NCBI GenBank assembly: GCA_020860515.1
Contig: JAJBUG010000051.1
Location: 80,996-144,995 of the forward strand
Reading direction: 5' to 3'
Source of the DNA: Bacteroidales bacterium
GTDB lineage: Bacteria; Bacteroidota; Bacteroidia; Bacteroidales; Muribaculaceae
Length of the DNA: 64,000 bases
The notes below the pieces were generated by a model. It was not told the DNA's origin, made no database searches, and was given only the letters and a program-made list of their open reading frames with translations. This document shows, in pieces, positions 1 through 10,662 of the stretch. The translations under genes and the position numbers were made by a program. Each line of letters starts with the position of its first letter. The first letter of the stretch is position 1.

Positions 1-54
1 CATTCGCCTGACAAGCTTTACTAAAGAAGAAAAACTAAGGATAGAAAAATCATT

Positions 55-137
55 TTCTTAAAACGTAAAACGTAAAACGTAAAACTTAAAACAGAAAGAT
101 CAATTTCTTAACACTTAATACTTAAAACTTAAAACCA
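55..137. repeat. Two adjacent 7-nt-period arrays (CTTAAAA/CGTAAAA)
   Basis: cttaaaa cgtaaaa cgtaaaa cgtaaaa cttaaaa cagaaag, then cttaaca cttaata cttaaaa cttaaaa, both introduced by TTTCTT. Confidence 0.9.
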
Positions 138-184
138 AAGTTAGGATATACCTTAAATTATTATAATCACTTACCTGCTTTTTT

Positions 185-3100
185 ATGAAGTGTAAAAATT
201 TAACACAGCGCAGTGGGCGCTGGATGCTGGTTGCAGCGCTTCTTTGCGGCGGAGCTTACACAAGCTACGCTGCCGAGGCTGCTGAGCCTGCTCCCCAGAG
301 CTCGCAAGCTCAGACCGTAACGCAAACCGGTACGGTTGTTGACACTTACGGCGACCCAGTCATCGGCGCTGCCGTCTTGGTGGATGGCGCACAGGGCGTA
401 GTCACCAACATTGATGGCGAATTTACAATCAAGGCTCCTGTCGGTGCCAAGCTGAAGGTACAATCGGTTGGATATGTGCCCGAGACTGTGGTTGTAACTG
501 GTCAGCCAATTAAAGTTACCCTCCATGAGGATTCACAGATGCTCGACGACGTGGTAGTCATCGGTTATGGTACGCAGAAAAAAAGGCGATGTAACCTCGG
601 CTGTATCATCTGTAAAGGCTGAAGACTTTGCCGCTGGTAAGATTGGCGATGCTGCCGAACTTATCAAAGGTAAGGTTGCTGGTCTGTCGGTTGTTAACTC
701 ATCTGGCGACCCCAACGCTACTTCTTCAATTATGCTTCGCGGTGTCACCACCCTTATGGGTAGTGTAGAACCACTTGTGCTTGTCGATGGTATCGAGGGT
801 AGCCTGACCACTGTGGCTCCTGAGAACATCGCTGAGATTTCAGTGTTGAAGGATGCATCTGCTGCCGCTATCTACGGTACTCGCGGTGCCAATGGTGTTA
901 TCCTTATCACCACCAAGAGTGGTACTCGCGGTGCTAACGCTTCGTTCAGTTACAGCGACTACTTCTCATTCTCCGACTTCACCAAGAAGGCCGATTTCAT
1001 GGACACCCATGATGTAATCGAGGGCCTCACAGCTCTTCCTTACGCTGGATATGATACCGACTGGCTCGATGCTGTGACTCGCAAGAGCGGTTTCAAGCAC
1101 AACCATAGCTTCCAAATCAGCGGCGGTACCGAGAATGCCACCTATTCGGGTAACCTCACCTATATGAAGGAAGAAGGTATAATGCGCGGATCTGACAATG
1201 AGAGCTTGAAGTTGCAAATGGACTACACCCAGTATTTCTGGAACGACATCTTGAAAGTCAACTTCAACTCACTCATCAGCCGTCGCAAATACTCGCTCAA
1301 TAGCAACAGTTACGTCTATCGTCAGGCCCTGATTCACAATCCTTCTGAGCCGGTTTACAATGAAGATGGCAGCTACTATGAGAATTTCGACCGCTTCCAG
1401 TACTACAACCCCGTAGAAATCCAGAATGAATACGAAGGCAACACTCGTACCAATTTCTGGCAAATGGCTGGTACTGTTACCGTAGAGCCTATCAAGGGAT
1501 GGCAGACAAGCGTGATGTTGGCTTGGAATGAGACTAACTCAACCACTGAGAGCTTTACCTCTCCTCTCTATTATACTCTTGCTCTCGAAAGCGATTACAA
1601 CGGCTCGGCAAGCAAGAGTTCGGGTAACAGCAACAGCAAGAGCATCGAAGTAACATCGAAGTATTACAAGAACTGGCATAACAAGCATCGCCTCGATGCC
1701 CTGGTTGGTTACAGCTACCTCTATAATATTTATGATGGCTTCAATGCTGGCAACGGTAACTTCTCAACCTTAGCTTACAAGTGGAACAACCTCGCCAATG
1801 GTTCGCTCCTTAAGGAAGAAGACCGCCACGCTTGGATGGGTTCGTACCGCAACGACGACACTCTGATTGGTTTCTTCGGCCGCGTTAGCTACGGCTACGA
1901 CAACCGCTACAACATCTTGGCTTCAATCCGTCATGAGGGTAGTTCGAAGTTTGGTGATAACAACAAGTGGGCAAACTTCCCCTCTGTATCACTCGGCTGG
2001 AATATTATGAACGAGGAGTTCATGAAGTCAACCTCAGCTTGGCTCAACAATCTGCGTCTCCGCATTGGTTATGGTGTAACTGGTATTACTCCAGACGAAT
2101 CCTATCTGTCGATTTACCAATACAACTATGATAATTATGGTGATGTGATGAACCTTGAAGGCGAATGGATCAAAACCCTTATTATTGAGAATAACCAAAA
2201 TAAGGACCTCAAGTGGGAAACCACTCACGAGTGGAACTTCGGTCTTGACTATGGCTTCTTCAACGATCGCATCAGCGGTGCTATTGACTTCTATATCAAG
2301 GACACCCATGACTTGCTCTTTGACTATGCAGTGCCTGTGCCTCCAAATTTGTATGGCACCACTCGTGCCAACGTAGGTAAGATGCGCAACACTGGTGTTG
2401 AGTTTATGATTACTGGTATTCCTTTCCAGACCAAGGACTTCCAATGGACCACTACTGTAACTCTGTCACACAATAAGAATAAACTGCTCAGCCTGAGCAA
2501 CGAACTCTATGAAACCGATAACTTCCAGGAAGTAGGTGGCGTATCTGATCCTATTTCAGTATCAACTCACTGTATGGAGGTTGGCCATGGACTTGGCGAC
2601 TTCTGGGGTCTGAAGTCAGTAGGCGTTGACAAGGATGGCTTCGTATTGGTAGAGGTAAAGGACGATGATGGCAACTGGGTAGTACAACCATTCGACACCA
2701 ACCTTAACAAACTCGAAAACCGCCAGCGCCTCGGCAATGGTATGCCTAAGGTTTATCTTGGTTGGAACAATACCTTCTACTACAAGGGATTTGACCTTAA
2801 CCTGCAGTTCACTGGCCAATTCGGTTACAAGATTCTCAACGTGCAGCGCTGCTTCTATGAGAATAACTCAATTGCTTACAACCGCCTGAAATCAGCTGCT
2901 AACTGGTATCCAGCTATCAACATCGACGGCACTCCCTATATCGATCCCGAAACTGGCAAGCAAAAGATGGTACAGCTGTCATCATCAATGTCGCAGGGCG
3001 TATGGAGCGACCACCTCGAAAATGGCGACTTCTTCAAGCTTACCAATGCTACTCTTGGCTATACATTCCCGCTTAAGGGCGACTTCAAGAAATTCGTAAA

Positions 3101-3263
3101 GACACTGCGCCTTTATGTTTCGGCTACCAACTTGTTCTGCATCACCAAGTACAAGGGTCTTGACCCCGAGGTTAGCAACTACTTCATCTCGCCTGGTATC
3201 GACGATCGCGACAAGTATCCTACAATCCGCAGCTACACAGTGGGCTTGAACTTAACCTTCTAA
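185..3263 (+). CDS. SusC/RagA-type TonB-linked outer membrane protein, frameshifted at the A7 run near 578-584 (ORFs 185-622 and 567-3263)
   Basis: CarboxypepD_reg-like N-terminus (GTVVDTYGDPVIGAAVLVDG), VVVIGYGTQKK motif, plug (VLVDGIEGS, VLKDASAAAIYGTRGANGVILITTK) and C-terminal NLTF; the two ORFs overlap at the motif. Confidence 0.93.
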
Positions 3264-3276
3264 TCGCAACAAAGAC

Positions 3277-4974
3277 ATGAAAAATATATTCAAAACACTC
3301 GCAATAGGCACACTCGCCCTTGGCGCGCTGAGCTTCAGCTCTTGCACCAATCTCGACGAGAACCTCTACGATATCTTGGCCGATGAGAACATCGACCTTG
3401 ACAACGAGGATGACCTCAACGCCATGCTGGGTCACTGCTGCACTACCTTCCGTTACATCTATGTCAGCTATTGGGGCTACATGGAAATCCAGGAAGAGTG
3501 CGCCGACACCTACTGTATCCCTAAGCGTATCGGTGTGGGATGGGGCGACCTTTATGTGAACCTCCACAAACATGACTGGACCTACACTCAGGGCCACGCC
3601 GAGAACCTGTGGAACTGCTGCTATACCAATATCGGTTATTGCAACAAGGTGCTCGACAACTGCGAACCCGACGAGGTTTCAACTGTTACGACCCAGGCTC
3701 GCTTCTTCCGCGCTTGCAGCTACTATATCCTCTTTGACCTCTTCCGTAATGTTCCTCACATGACCACATTCGACGTAGAGGTGGGTTGGCTGCCCGAGCA
3801 GATTGGCATTCAAGCAATGTACGACTATATTGAGAGCGAACTCAAGTGGGTAGTTGACAACATCACCACTGAGAAGAGCTACGGCTGGGGTCATAAGTAT
3901 GCTGCTGAAATGTTCCTGTCGCGCCTCTACCTCAACAAGAACGTTTACCTTGGAACCAACGACAACACTGGTTACGAAGCTGCCCTTGCTCTTGTAAACG
4001 ATGTTATCGAGAATGGCGGTTACAGCCTTGCTCCAAATTACAGCGATAACTTCCGCGAGAACCTCAACGATAATCCTGAGATTATCCTTGCTATCCCCGA
4101 GGATCGCACCCACGCTACTCACTTCCAACTTTGCTCGATTGCTTTCCCGCAGACTGGCATGGAGGCTTATGCTTCTTCTTGCGGTTGCTGGAATGGCTCA
4201 GCTGCAGTGCCCCAATTCGTTGACACTTACAGCCCATGGGATCGTCGCAACAAGGACACTTGGGCACAAGGCCAGCAGCACTATGCAGTGAAGAACGATG
4301 ATGGCACCTACACCAATAATGCAGGCGACCCCATCCCATTCGATGCTGACGACTGGTCAGGCACAGGCTACCTCAACTACAGCCGCAACCTCCACTCAAT
4401 CGACAACCCCGGTGCTTATCAGCAGGAGGGCTACCGCATGCATAAGTATGAAATCGTTAACGGTACCAACAATGGCACCTATGCCGACGACTTCCCAGCT
4501 ATCCGCTTGGCTGAAGCTTACTTCACCAAGGCTGAGTGCCTGCTGCGCCTCGGTCGCGACGAGCAAACAGCTGCCGACCTGATCACAGCTGTGCGCCAGC
4601 GTTCGTTCCCCGATTCAATAGCATTGGCTACTCGCACCGTGGCTGACCTCAAGGGCCCCAGCGTATATGCTTACGGCCATGAAGAGTGCACCACCGCTGC
4701 TTACAACGAATGGACCACTTGGGTACGTACCAACGAAGGTGGCGCAGATATCGAACTTGGCGGTCTGCTCGACGACTATGCTTGGGAATTTGTGGGCGAA
4801 TGCGCTCGCCGCACCCAGCTCATCCGCTTCCGCATGGATGATGGCCGCTCGGTATTCACCGGCAAGAGCTGGTTCTGCAAGGATGGCAACGACAAGTCGA
4901 TGTACGAAATCTTCGCTATCCCCGAATCTGCAATGAAGACCAACCTCAAGCTCGAGCAGAATCCTGGCTATTAA
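3277..4974 (+). CDS. SusD/RagB-like nutrient-binding lipoprotein
   Basis: Lipobox (LSFSSC), position immediately after SusC, C-terminal IPESAMKTNLKLEQNPGY typical of SusD. Confidence 0.95.
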   Translation: MKNIFKTLAIGTLALGALSFSSCTNLDENLYDILADENIDLDNEDDLNAMLGHCCTTFRYIYVSYWGYMEIQEECADTYCIPKRIGVGWGDLYVNLHKHDWTYTQGHAENLWNCCYTNIGYCNKVLDNCEPDEVSTVTTQARFFRACSYYILFDLFRNVPHMTTFDVEVGWLPEQIGIQAMYDYIESELKWVVDNITTEKSYGWGHKYAAEMFLSRLYLNKNVYLGTNDNTGYEAALALVNDVIENGGYSLAPNYSDNFRENLNDNPEIILAIPEDRTHATHFQLCSIAFPQTGMEAYASSCGCWNGSAAVPQFVDTYSPWDRRNKDTWAQGQQHYAVKNDDGTYTNNAGDPIPFDADDWSGTGYLNYSRNLHSIDNPGAYQQEGYRMHKYEIVNGTNNGTYADDFPAIRLAEAYFTKAECLLRLGRDEQTAADLITAVRQRSFPDSIALATRTVADLKGPSVYAYGHEECTTAAYNEWTTWVRTNEGGADIELGGLLDDYAWEFVGECARRTQLIRFRMDDGRSVFTGKSWFCKDGNDKSMYEIFAIPESAMKTNLKLEQNPGY

Positions 4975-5003
4975 TTAACTAACACTCTGAAACTCAGATA
5001 ACA

Positions 5004-6095
5004 ATGAAAAAGTTATTTTATTTCATAGCGTGCCTGATTGCGTTGCCAATGGCATCGTGGCTGCTCACCAGCTGCGGCGACAACGACAACTTCTCAACCC
5101 CGCACGTGCTCACCCCTGGTGAAATCCAGACAATCCGCACTCAGGATTCTCTCGACTCGGTCCGCCGCACCATGATTGATGCCGACACCGTATTCAAATA
5201 TAAGATTAGCGATCAGCCTGCTGCAGATGGCATCTGGACAAATAAGCCCCTCTATGTTGACCTGGATGAGATAGCCAAGGTATTTGGCCTTTCATCAGGC
5301 CAGGATGTAGCTGACGGTATCGTAAATGGTACTGTTAAGGGTTGTGCAATGAATGCTGAAACTCATGCTATCATCGCTACTCAGTCAACCTCGAATGGTC
5401 TGATTGGCCACTGGTGGCAGTACAATGGCGATATCGGTACATGGGCCGACAACCTTGCTAACCTCGTGCTCTTTGCCGAATGGCAGTGCTGGGAGCTTCA
5501 GGAAGATGGCCATGCCGACCTGTCGGAGTGCTACTACAGCGTGGGTCAGTTCCCTGGTCGCTTGGAAACAGGTTTCTCCTACACATTCTATGAGGGTATG
5601 CAATATACCGGTGCTGATGAGGTTACTCACCGCGTAATATTCCAAGTTCTGTGGCGCTTACCGGATCCTACTAAGGCAGAGGTTATAGGAGAGCAGAGTG
5701 TAGAGGTTACTCTCCCAGTCAATCCTAAGGGATACACCTTGAATCCTGTTAGCTTCAATCTCTCGAAGGTGCTAAACGACCTTGATCTTACTACAATCGT
5801 TCAGAAAGAGAATCTGATTGCAACTCTGCCTGATGGTTCTTACTCGCAAGATCAGACTGCCGACAATGGCTTCTGGTTCAACAGCGAAGGCCGAATTTGT
5901 ACATTGGGTGATGCTGATGCTAAGTTGGAGATTGTTTATCCAGGCTCAAATAATGATCCAAATACCCTGGGTATCTGCCTCAAGCCTAAGAAGACCGAGG
6001 CTGGCGACGTATTCAAGCAAGACTTTGGCTTCTTCGCTGATGGTATGATTTCGGTAGTTCATGTTACAGTTAACGTTGTTGCAGCCGAAGAATAA
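5004..6095 (+). CDS. Lipoprotein with two DUF4859-like repeats
   Basis: Lipobox (LLTSCGD); repeated NGxxxxW...GQFPG and NGFWFNSEGRICTLGD motifs shared with 6645-7685. Confidence 0.7.
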   Translation: MKKLFYFIACLIALPMASWLLTSCGDNDNFSTPHVLTPGEIQTIRTQDSLDSVRRTMIDADTVFKYKISDQPAADGIWTNKPLYVDLDEIAKVFGLSSGQDVADGIVNGTVKGCAMNAETHAIIATQSTSNGLIGHWWQYNGDIGTWADNLANLVLFAEWQCWELQEDGHADLSECYYSVGQFPGRLETGFSYTFYEGMQYTGADEVTHRVIFQVLWRLPDPTKAEVIGEQSVEVTLPVNPKGYTLNPVSFNLSKVLNDLDLTTIVQKENLIATLPDGSYSQDQTADNGFWFNSEGRICTLGDADAKLEIVYPGSNNDPNTLGICLKPKKTEAGDVFKQDFGFFADGMISVVHVTVNVVAAEE

Positions 6096-6170
6096 CACTT
6101 AAATTAACCTGCTGGGCAGTTGCAAAGCTGCCGCTGCCCAGCAATTTTCAATAACCAAATACCACGTTTT

Positions 6171-6641
6171 ATGAAAAAAGCAATCTTATCACTTGTGGCT
6201 GCTCTGGCCTGCGGTGTAAGCTCATTCGCTGCTATTGATGCTATCGTCATCAACGCAGGCGGCGACGAGCCTGTCACCATCGCCCTCAGCGAGAAGCCCA
6301 CAGTGAAGGTAAGTGCCGACGCTCTGGTCATCACTACCGAGTCAGGCACAACCTACACTTACGAGACCACCGAGAAGATCTCGTTCGCTCCCACCGAATT
6401 AGGCGGCATCGAAGCCATCGTAGCTGACAAGGCTATGCCTACATTCTACTTCGACAACAGCGCACTGCGCGTTTACAACCTTGAGCCCAACTCAATGGTG
6501 GCCCTCTACGGCATCAATGGCGTAACCTACTTCCAGGGCCGTGCCGACTCAGAAGGCAATCTCGAGGTTGACCTCACTCCCTATCATGGCGTAATCATCG
6601 TCAACACAGTAAACAAATCAATCAAAATTAATAAGAAATAA
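6171..6641 (+). CDS. Small secreted protein with a C-terminal sorting-domain-like module
   Basis: Signal peptide from ATG 6171 (MKKAILSLVAALACGVSSFA); C-terminus FYFDNSALRVYNLEPNSMVALYGINGVTYFQGRAD...SIKINKK; paralog of 7859-8338. Confidence 0.7.
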   Translation: MKKAILSLVAALACGVSSFAAIDAIVINAGGDEPVTIALSEKPTVKVSADALVITTESGTTYTYETTEKISFAPTELGGIEAIVADKAMPTFYFDNSALRVYNLEPNSMVALYGINGVTYFQGRADSEGNLEVDLTPYHGVIIVNTVNKSIKINKK

Positions 6642-6644
6642 GCA

Positions 6645-7685
6645 ATGAAAAAGCAATTTTACGCAGCTATGGCTGCCCTGATGGTGGGTGGCTTCGCAAG
6701 TGCACAGACTGTATCAGTGATCGGTCTTGATGGCAACGCTATCGCAACTTACGACCTGGATCAAGTTAACCAGATCGTGTTCACCCCCGGTGAAGAACCC
6801 GAACCCAATCCAAATGATCCCGTAATTCCAGATCTTCCCGACAATGCCGTTGTGGTAGAACTGACCGAAGGTAATCAATATGAAGGCATTGTTCTTCCTA
6901 TTGATGCTGATGCAATTGCAGAAGAGCTCGACCTTCCTTCATTGAGCACCAATTATATGACCATCTATGCTAAGCAAGGAGACGAACTTTCAAACAACTA
7001 TACTGCTGCTGGTGATGGCGGTTTCTGGTTTGATGTAAATGGTACTATTTGTGGATGGAACACCGAGGGATGTGCAGTTTATGCAGAGTTCTACAATGAC
7101 CTTTATGAGGATGGTACTACAGCCGCTTGGCTCGCTGGTCAGTTTCCTGGCGCTCTAAAGGCTGGTGATGTGCTTGTTGTTACTATCGTAATGGTAAGCA
7201 ACTTTGATGAAGATGCACAATATGAAATGCCTATTTGCTTCGTAATCAATGCACGTGAGGCTGAAGAGGTAGTTTATGAGGGCGCAACAAGTTGCGAGGC
7301 TTCTTGCACCAATGATTATGTTCCTACAGTGGCTACATTTAATGCGGATGAAGTAAAGGCTGCTCTTGGCATTGAAAACATGTCGGAAGCACAGGTTGTT
7401 CTGAAAAATCCTGATGGCTCTACTGTTTACAATACCACAGCCAACAACGGTTTCTGGATGGATGCTACTGGCACATCAGTTGCATGGGGTGGCGACACAG
7501 TATGGTTTATTGAATTTGATCCTGAGAGCAATGAAGCTGGTCTGAATGTAGGTCAGGGTAATTGCGAACCTTATACCGAATATCAAGCAGTATTTGGTTT
7601 CTTGGCTAATAGCAAGATCGCTTGGATTACCGTAAACTACAAGACTACCGATGACCAGCGTCCCGCAGAAGAACCCACTGAATAA
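6645..7685 (+). CDS. Secreted protein with two DUF4859-like repeats
   Basis: Signal peptide; GGFWFDVNGTICGWNTEG and NGFWMDATGTSVAWGGDT repeats. Confidence 0.7.
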   Translation: MKKQFYAAMAALMVGGFASAQTVSVIGLDGNAIATYDLDQVNQIVFTPGEEPEPNPNDPVIPDLPDNAVVVELTEGNQYEGIVLPIDADAIAEELDLPSLSTNYMTIYAKQGDELSNNYTAAGDGGFWFDVNGTICGWNTEGCAVYAEFYNDLYEDGTTAAWLAGQFPGALKAGDVLVVTIVMVSNFDEDAQYEMPICFVINAREAEEVVYEGATSCEASCTNDYVPTVATFNADEVKAALGIENMSEAQVVLKNPDGSTVYNTTANNGFWMDATGTSVAWGGDTVWFIEFDPESNEAGLNVGQGNCEPYTEYQAVFGFLANSKIAWITVNYKTTDDQRPAEEPTE

Positions 7686-7858
7686 ACACTATTCTCAATC
7701 TTATCTCCCAACCGTGGGCCAACCCTTGGTCCACGGTTTCCCACAAAACCCTTTAAATCTCTCTTCCCGCGGAGCGCGGTTAACGCTTGAAACTCTTTTT
7801 CCTCTTTTCTTTAGAAAACTCTAATAACAAAACCATATAAACTATCACAAACCAACCC

Positions 7859-8338
7859 ATGAAAAAAAATCTGCTGAAACTTGCCATGGTCATCGTGGCC
7901 ATGCTGGGTGCAACGCAATGGGCCACAGCCGCTGAGTTCATCAATCAGCTGGTGATTAAGTGCGCCAATGGCGACAGCTATTACATTGCACTCGATGAAA
8001 CCCCAAAAGTCTTTCTTACAGAGGACGAACTCACAGTAATGTACTCAGGCCAGAAAATCTATCTTGATGCAACCGATACCGTTGACTTCACCTGGGGCAA
8101 CGCAGCTGGCATCGAAGACCTGAAGGTTAACACAAAGCCCACATTCTACTGGGACGGTGACGTGCTGCACGTGCTCAACCTCCAGCCCGAAGAGAATGTA
8201 GCCCTCTACTCAATAGATGGCAAAGTTCTCTACAGCGGACGTGCCGACATGGAAGGCACAGCTGAGATCAGCCTCGCAGGCCGCACAGGCGTGGCTATCG
8301 TAAAAACTCAGTCACAAACAATCAAATTCTCAAGATAA
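7859..8338 (+). CDS. Small secreted protein, paralog of 6171-6641
   Basis: Shared FYWDGDVLHVLNLQPEENVALYSIDGKVLYSGRADMEG C-terminal module. Confidence 0.7.
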   Translation: MKKNLLKLAMVIVAMLGATQWATAAEFINQLVIKCANGDSYYIALDETPKVFLTEDELTVMYSGQKIYLDATDTVDFTWGNAAGIEDLKVNTKPTFYWDGDVLHVLNLQPEENVALYSIDGKVLYSGRADMEGTAEISLAGRTGVAIVKTQSQTIKFSR

Positions 8339-8341
8339 GCC

Positions 8342-10387
8342 ATGAAAAAACTTCTATCTGCATTTTTGATTGCTGCCATTGGCTTTGGCACCTCAGCACA
8401 GACCGTGACCTTTAAGCTAAACAGTAAAGTTGAGGCAGAATACAATCTTAATGAAATCAAGGGACTTCAGTGGAAACCCATTGATGAAAGCAAGATTATC
8501 AAGCCTGAAGATGTACCAGATCTTGACAAGTTCTACTATCCTGGTGACCGTGCTTATACCAAGAGTTATGAGGATATGTTCAAGACTACTACCAATTACA
8601 ATTTCCATTACATGAAGCAGAGCGAACACTTCTTCTGCTTCTGGGATAAGCAATTCGGTGAGGATCCCAAAAAAGCTACAGAAAGCTGGGCACGTGTGGA
8701 TATTGATGACTTGCTTGAAAAGGCAGAGCAATTCTTCCACACTAATATCGAGGTACTTGGCATGGCAAAGCTTGGAGTAGGCGAGAGCAACCTTGACAAT
8801 TATAAGATGCAAATCTGGCTTATCTATGATAGCGGTTGGACAGCCACAGGATCAGGCTATGGCGATGTGATTGGTGCTCTATGGGTAACTCCATCCACCT
8901 GCCAACCAGTTGGTTCAACTATAGCACATGAGATTGGTCACTCGTTCCAATACCAAGTATATGCTGATGCTCTTGCAGCTGGTACAGCTAAGAATTACAA
9001 TGCTGGCTTCCGCTACGGCTGGGGTGGTACAGGCGGTTGCACATTCTGGGAGCAATGCGCTCAGTGGCAGTCGTTCCAGGATTATCCCGACCAACAGTTC
9101 GGTCAGGACTTCAATCCTTGGCTTCTCAACTACCATCGTCATTTCTGCCACGAGTGGATGCGCTATCAAAGCTACTGGCTACAGAGCTACTGGGTGATGA
9201 AGCGTGGCATCGAAGCTTTCGGCAATATCTGGCGTGAAAGCCGTTCGCCCGAGGATCCTATCCAATGCTACATGCGCCTCTATCTCGACAACGACACTCA
9301 AGCATTCTGGGACGAATACTACGACTATGCAAGCCGCATGGTAACTTACGATATCGACAATGTGCGCCAGTATCGCAACAGCACCTGGGGCCCATCAAAT
9401 CAGTACAGCGCTTCGCTCTTTACCATTGGTGACAAGGAATATCAGGTTGCTTATAGCCGTTGCCCCGAAACCTCAGGCTTCAACATCATTCGCCTCAATA
9501 CCCCCAAAAATGGTGGCACAGTAAAGGTTGATTTCAAGGCTCTGCCCGTAGGCAGCGCACTTGCGGCTGGCGATACTGGCGAATACAAGAAGGGCGACAA
9601 TGAGGGTATTGGTGGCAGCGTTACAAATTACAACTCCAATACCACCAACTCTTCAGATCCCGACTTCCGCTATGGATTCGTAGCGGTAGTTAATGGCGAG
9701 CCTGTTTATAGCGAGATGACTCATGCTGCTGAGGGTGTTGCTTCGATGGACGTTCCTGCTGATGCCGAGGAGCTTTACATGGTAGTTGTTCCTACTCCTG
9801 CCAAGTACACCACCCATTCATGGGATGTAGATGACCTTACTGATGAGCAATGGCCTTACAGCTTCAAACTCGATGGAACTAACCTCTTCGGCTCATACGA
9901 CATCGACTTGACAGCCGATCCTAAGAGCATCGATTTTGAGTACAATGTAGAGTGCGACGCTAACAATGGCGCTTACGAGCTTGGTAAGATCGACCTCAGT
10001 ACCACTGGCGACCTTGAGGCTTTGGCTCAGGCATTTGTAATGCAGCCCAGCGAAATCGCAGCCATAACCTCAAGCATCTCAGTTAATTCAACTGGCAAGC
10101 CTGGCGAGGGCAAGGTGGTATTTGGTTTGATGAATCCCGACGGTTCGATCTCATATACCTACACAGCCAATGTAGGCTTCTATATCAATGCAGATGGCAG
10201 CCATGGCTCGTGGAGCGAGGGTTCGCCTCTGTGGGTTGAATATGACAAGACCAACTTCGTGCTAACCTATGGCCACCGTCCTGGCGCAACTACCGCTGGC
10301 GAAGCTTATACAGTAAAGCCTTGCTTGGTTTACACCAAGGATGGCGTAGAATATGTGGCTACATTCACTATCAATGAGCAGTTCTAA
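8342..10387 (+). CDS. Secreted DUF6055-like putative zinc metallopeptidase with C-terminal DUF4859-like domain
   Basis: Signal peptide, HEIGHSFQ (HExxH) followed by FWEQCAQW; C-terminal NVGFYINADGSHGSW; paralog of 34384-35712. Confidence 0.7.
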   Translation: MKKLLSAFLIAAIGFGTSAQTVTFKLNSKVEAEYNLNEIKGLQWKPIDESKIIKPEDVPDLDKFYYPGDRAYTKSYEDMFKTTTNYNFHYMKQSEHFFCFWDKQFGEDPKKATESWARVDIDDLLEKAEQFFHTNIEVLGMAKLGVGESNLDNYKMQIWLIYDSGWTATGSGYGDVIGALWVTPSTCQPVGSTIAHEIGHSFQYQVYADALAAGTAKNYNAGFRYGWGGTGGCTFWEQCAQWQSFQDYPDQQFGQDFNPWLLNYHRHFCHEWMRYQSYWLQSYWVMKRGIEAFGNIWRESRSPEDPIQCYMRLYLDNDTQAFWDEYYDYASRMVTYDIDNVRQYRNSTWGPSNQYSASLFTIGDKEYQVAYSRCPETSGFNIIRLNTPKNGGTVKVDFKALPVGSALAAGDTGEYKKGDNEGIGGSVTNYNSNTTNSSDPDFRYGFVAVVNGEPVYSEMTHAAEGVASMDVPADAEELYMVVVPTPAKYTTHSWDVDDLTDEQWPYSFKLDGTNLFGSYDIDLTADPKSIDFEYNVECDANNGAYELGKIDLSTTGDLEALAQAFVMQPSEIAAITSSISVNSTGKPGEGKVVFGLMNPDGSISYTYTANVGFYINADGSHGSWSEGSPLWVEYDKTNFVLTYGHRPGATTAGEAYTVKPCLVYTKDGVEYVATFTINEQF

Positions 10388-10427
10388 AAAGGTTGATACC
10401 CATTTTCTGCAATAAGTAAAACTCGGG

Positions 10428-10463
10428 TAGGGGGAAGCTGGGTAAGTGACTTCCCCCTATTCT
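10428..10463 (+). terminator. Intrinsic terminator after the DUF6055/DUF4859 gene
   Basis: tagggggaag-ctgggtaagtga-cttcccccta followed by T-rich tract. Confidence 0.75.
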
Positions 10464-10464
10464 T

Positions 10465-10547
10465 CTTACGTTTTACGTTTTACGTTTTTAGTTTTACGTT
10501 TTTAGTTTTACGTTTTTAGTTTTACGTTTTTAGTTTTACGTTTTAAG
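10465..10547. repeat. 7-nt-period tandem array (TTTTACG/TTTTTAG, about 12 units)
   Basis: ttttacg ttttacg tttttag ttttacg tttttag ttttacg tttttag ttttacg tttttag ttttacg ttttaag. Confidence 0.95.
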
Positions 10548-10617
10548 AAATGCTTTTATTTATGAAACTTCATTAAAAATTGGACAGAACGAAAATAATG
10601 GACAGAACAATCTATTT

Positions 10618-10645
10618 CTTAAAACTTAAAACTTAACACTTAAAA
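10618..10645. repeat. 7-nt-period tandem array (CTTAAAA)
   Basis: cttaaaa cttaaaa cttaaca cttaaaa after ATTT. Confidence 0.9.
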
Positions 10646-10662
10646 CCAATAAAGCTTTGTGT

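Noticed and set aside
560-600. Classical -1 programmed frameshift in SusC
   Set aside because: The downstream frame requires +1 (or loss of one A), not -1, so the usual A_AAA_AAG -1 mechanism does not fit.
7710-7738. Hairpin aaccgtgggcc...ggtccacggtt after 7685
   Set aside because: Probably an ordinary imperfect terminator; not listed separately because the U-tract is weak.
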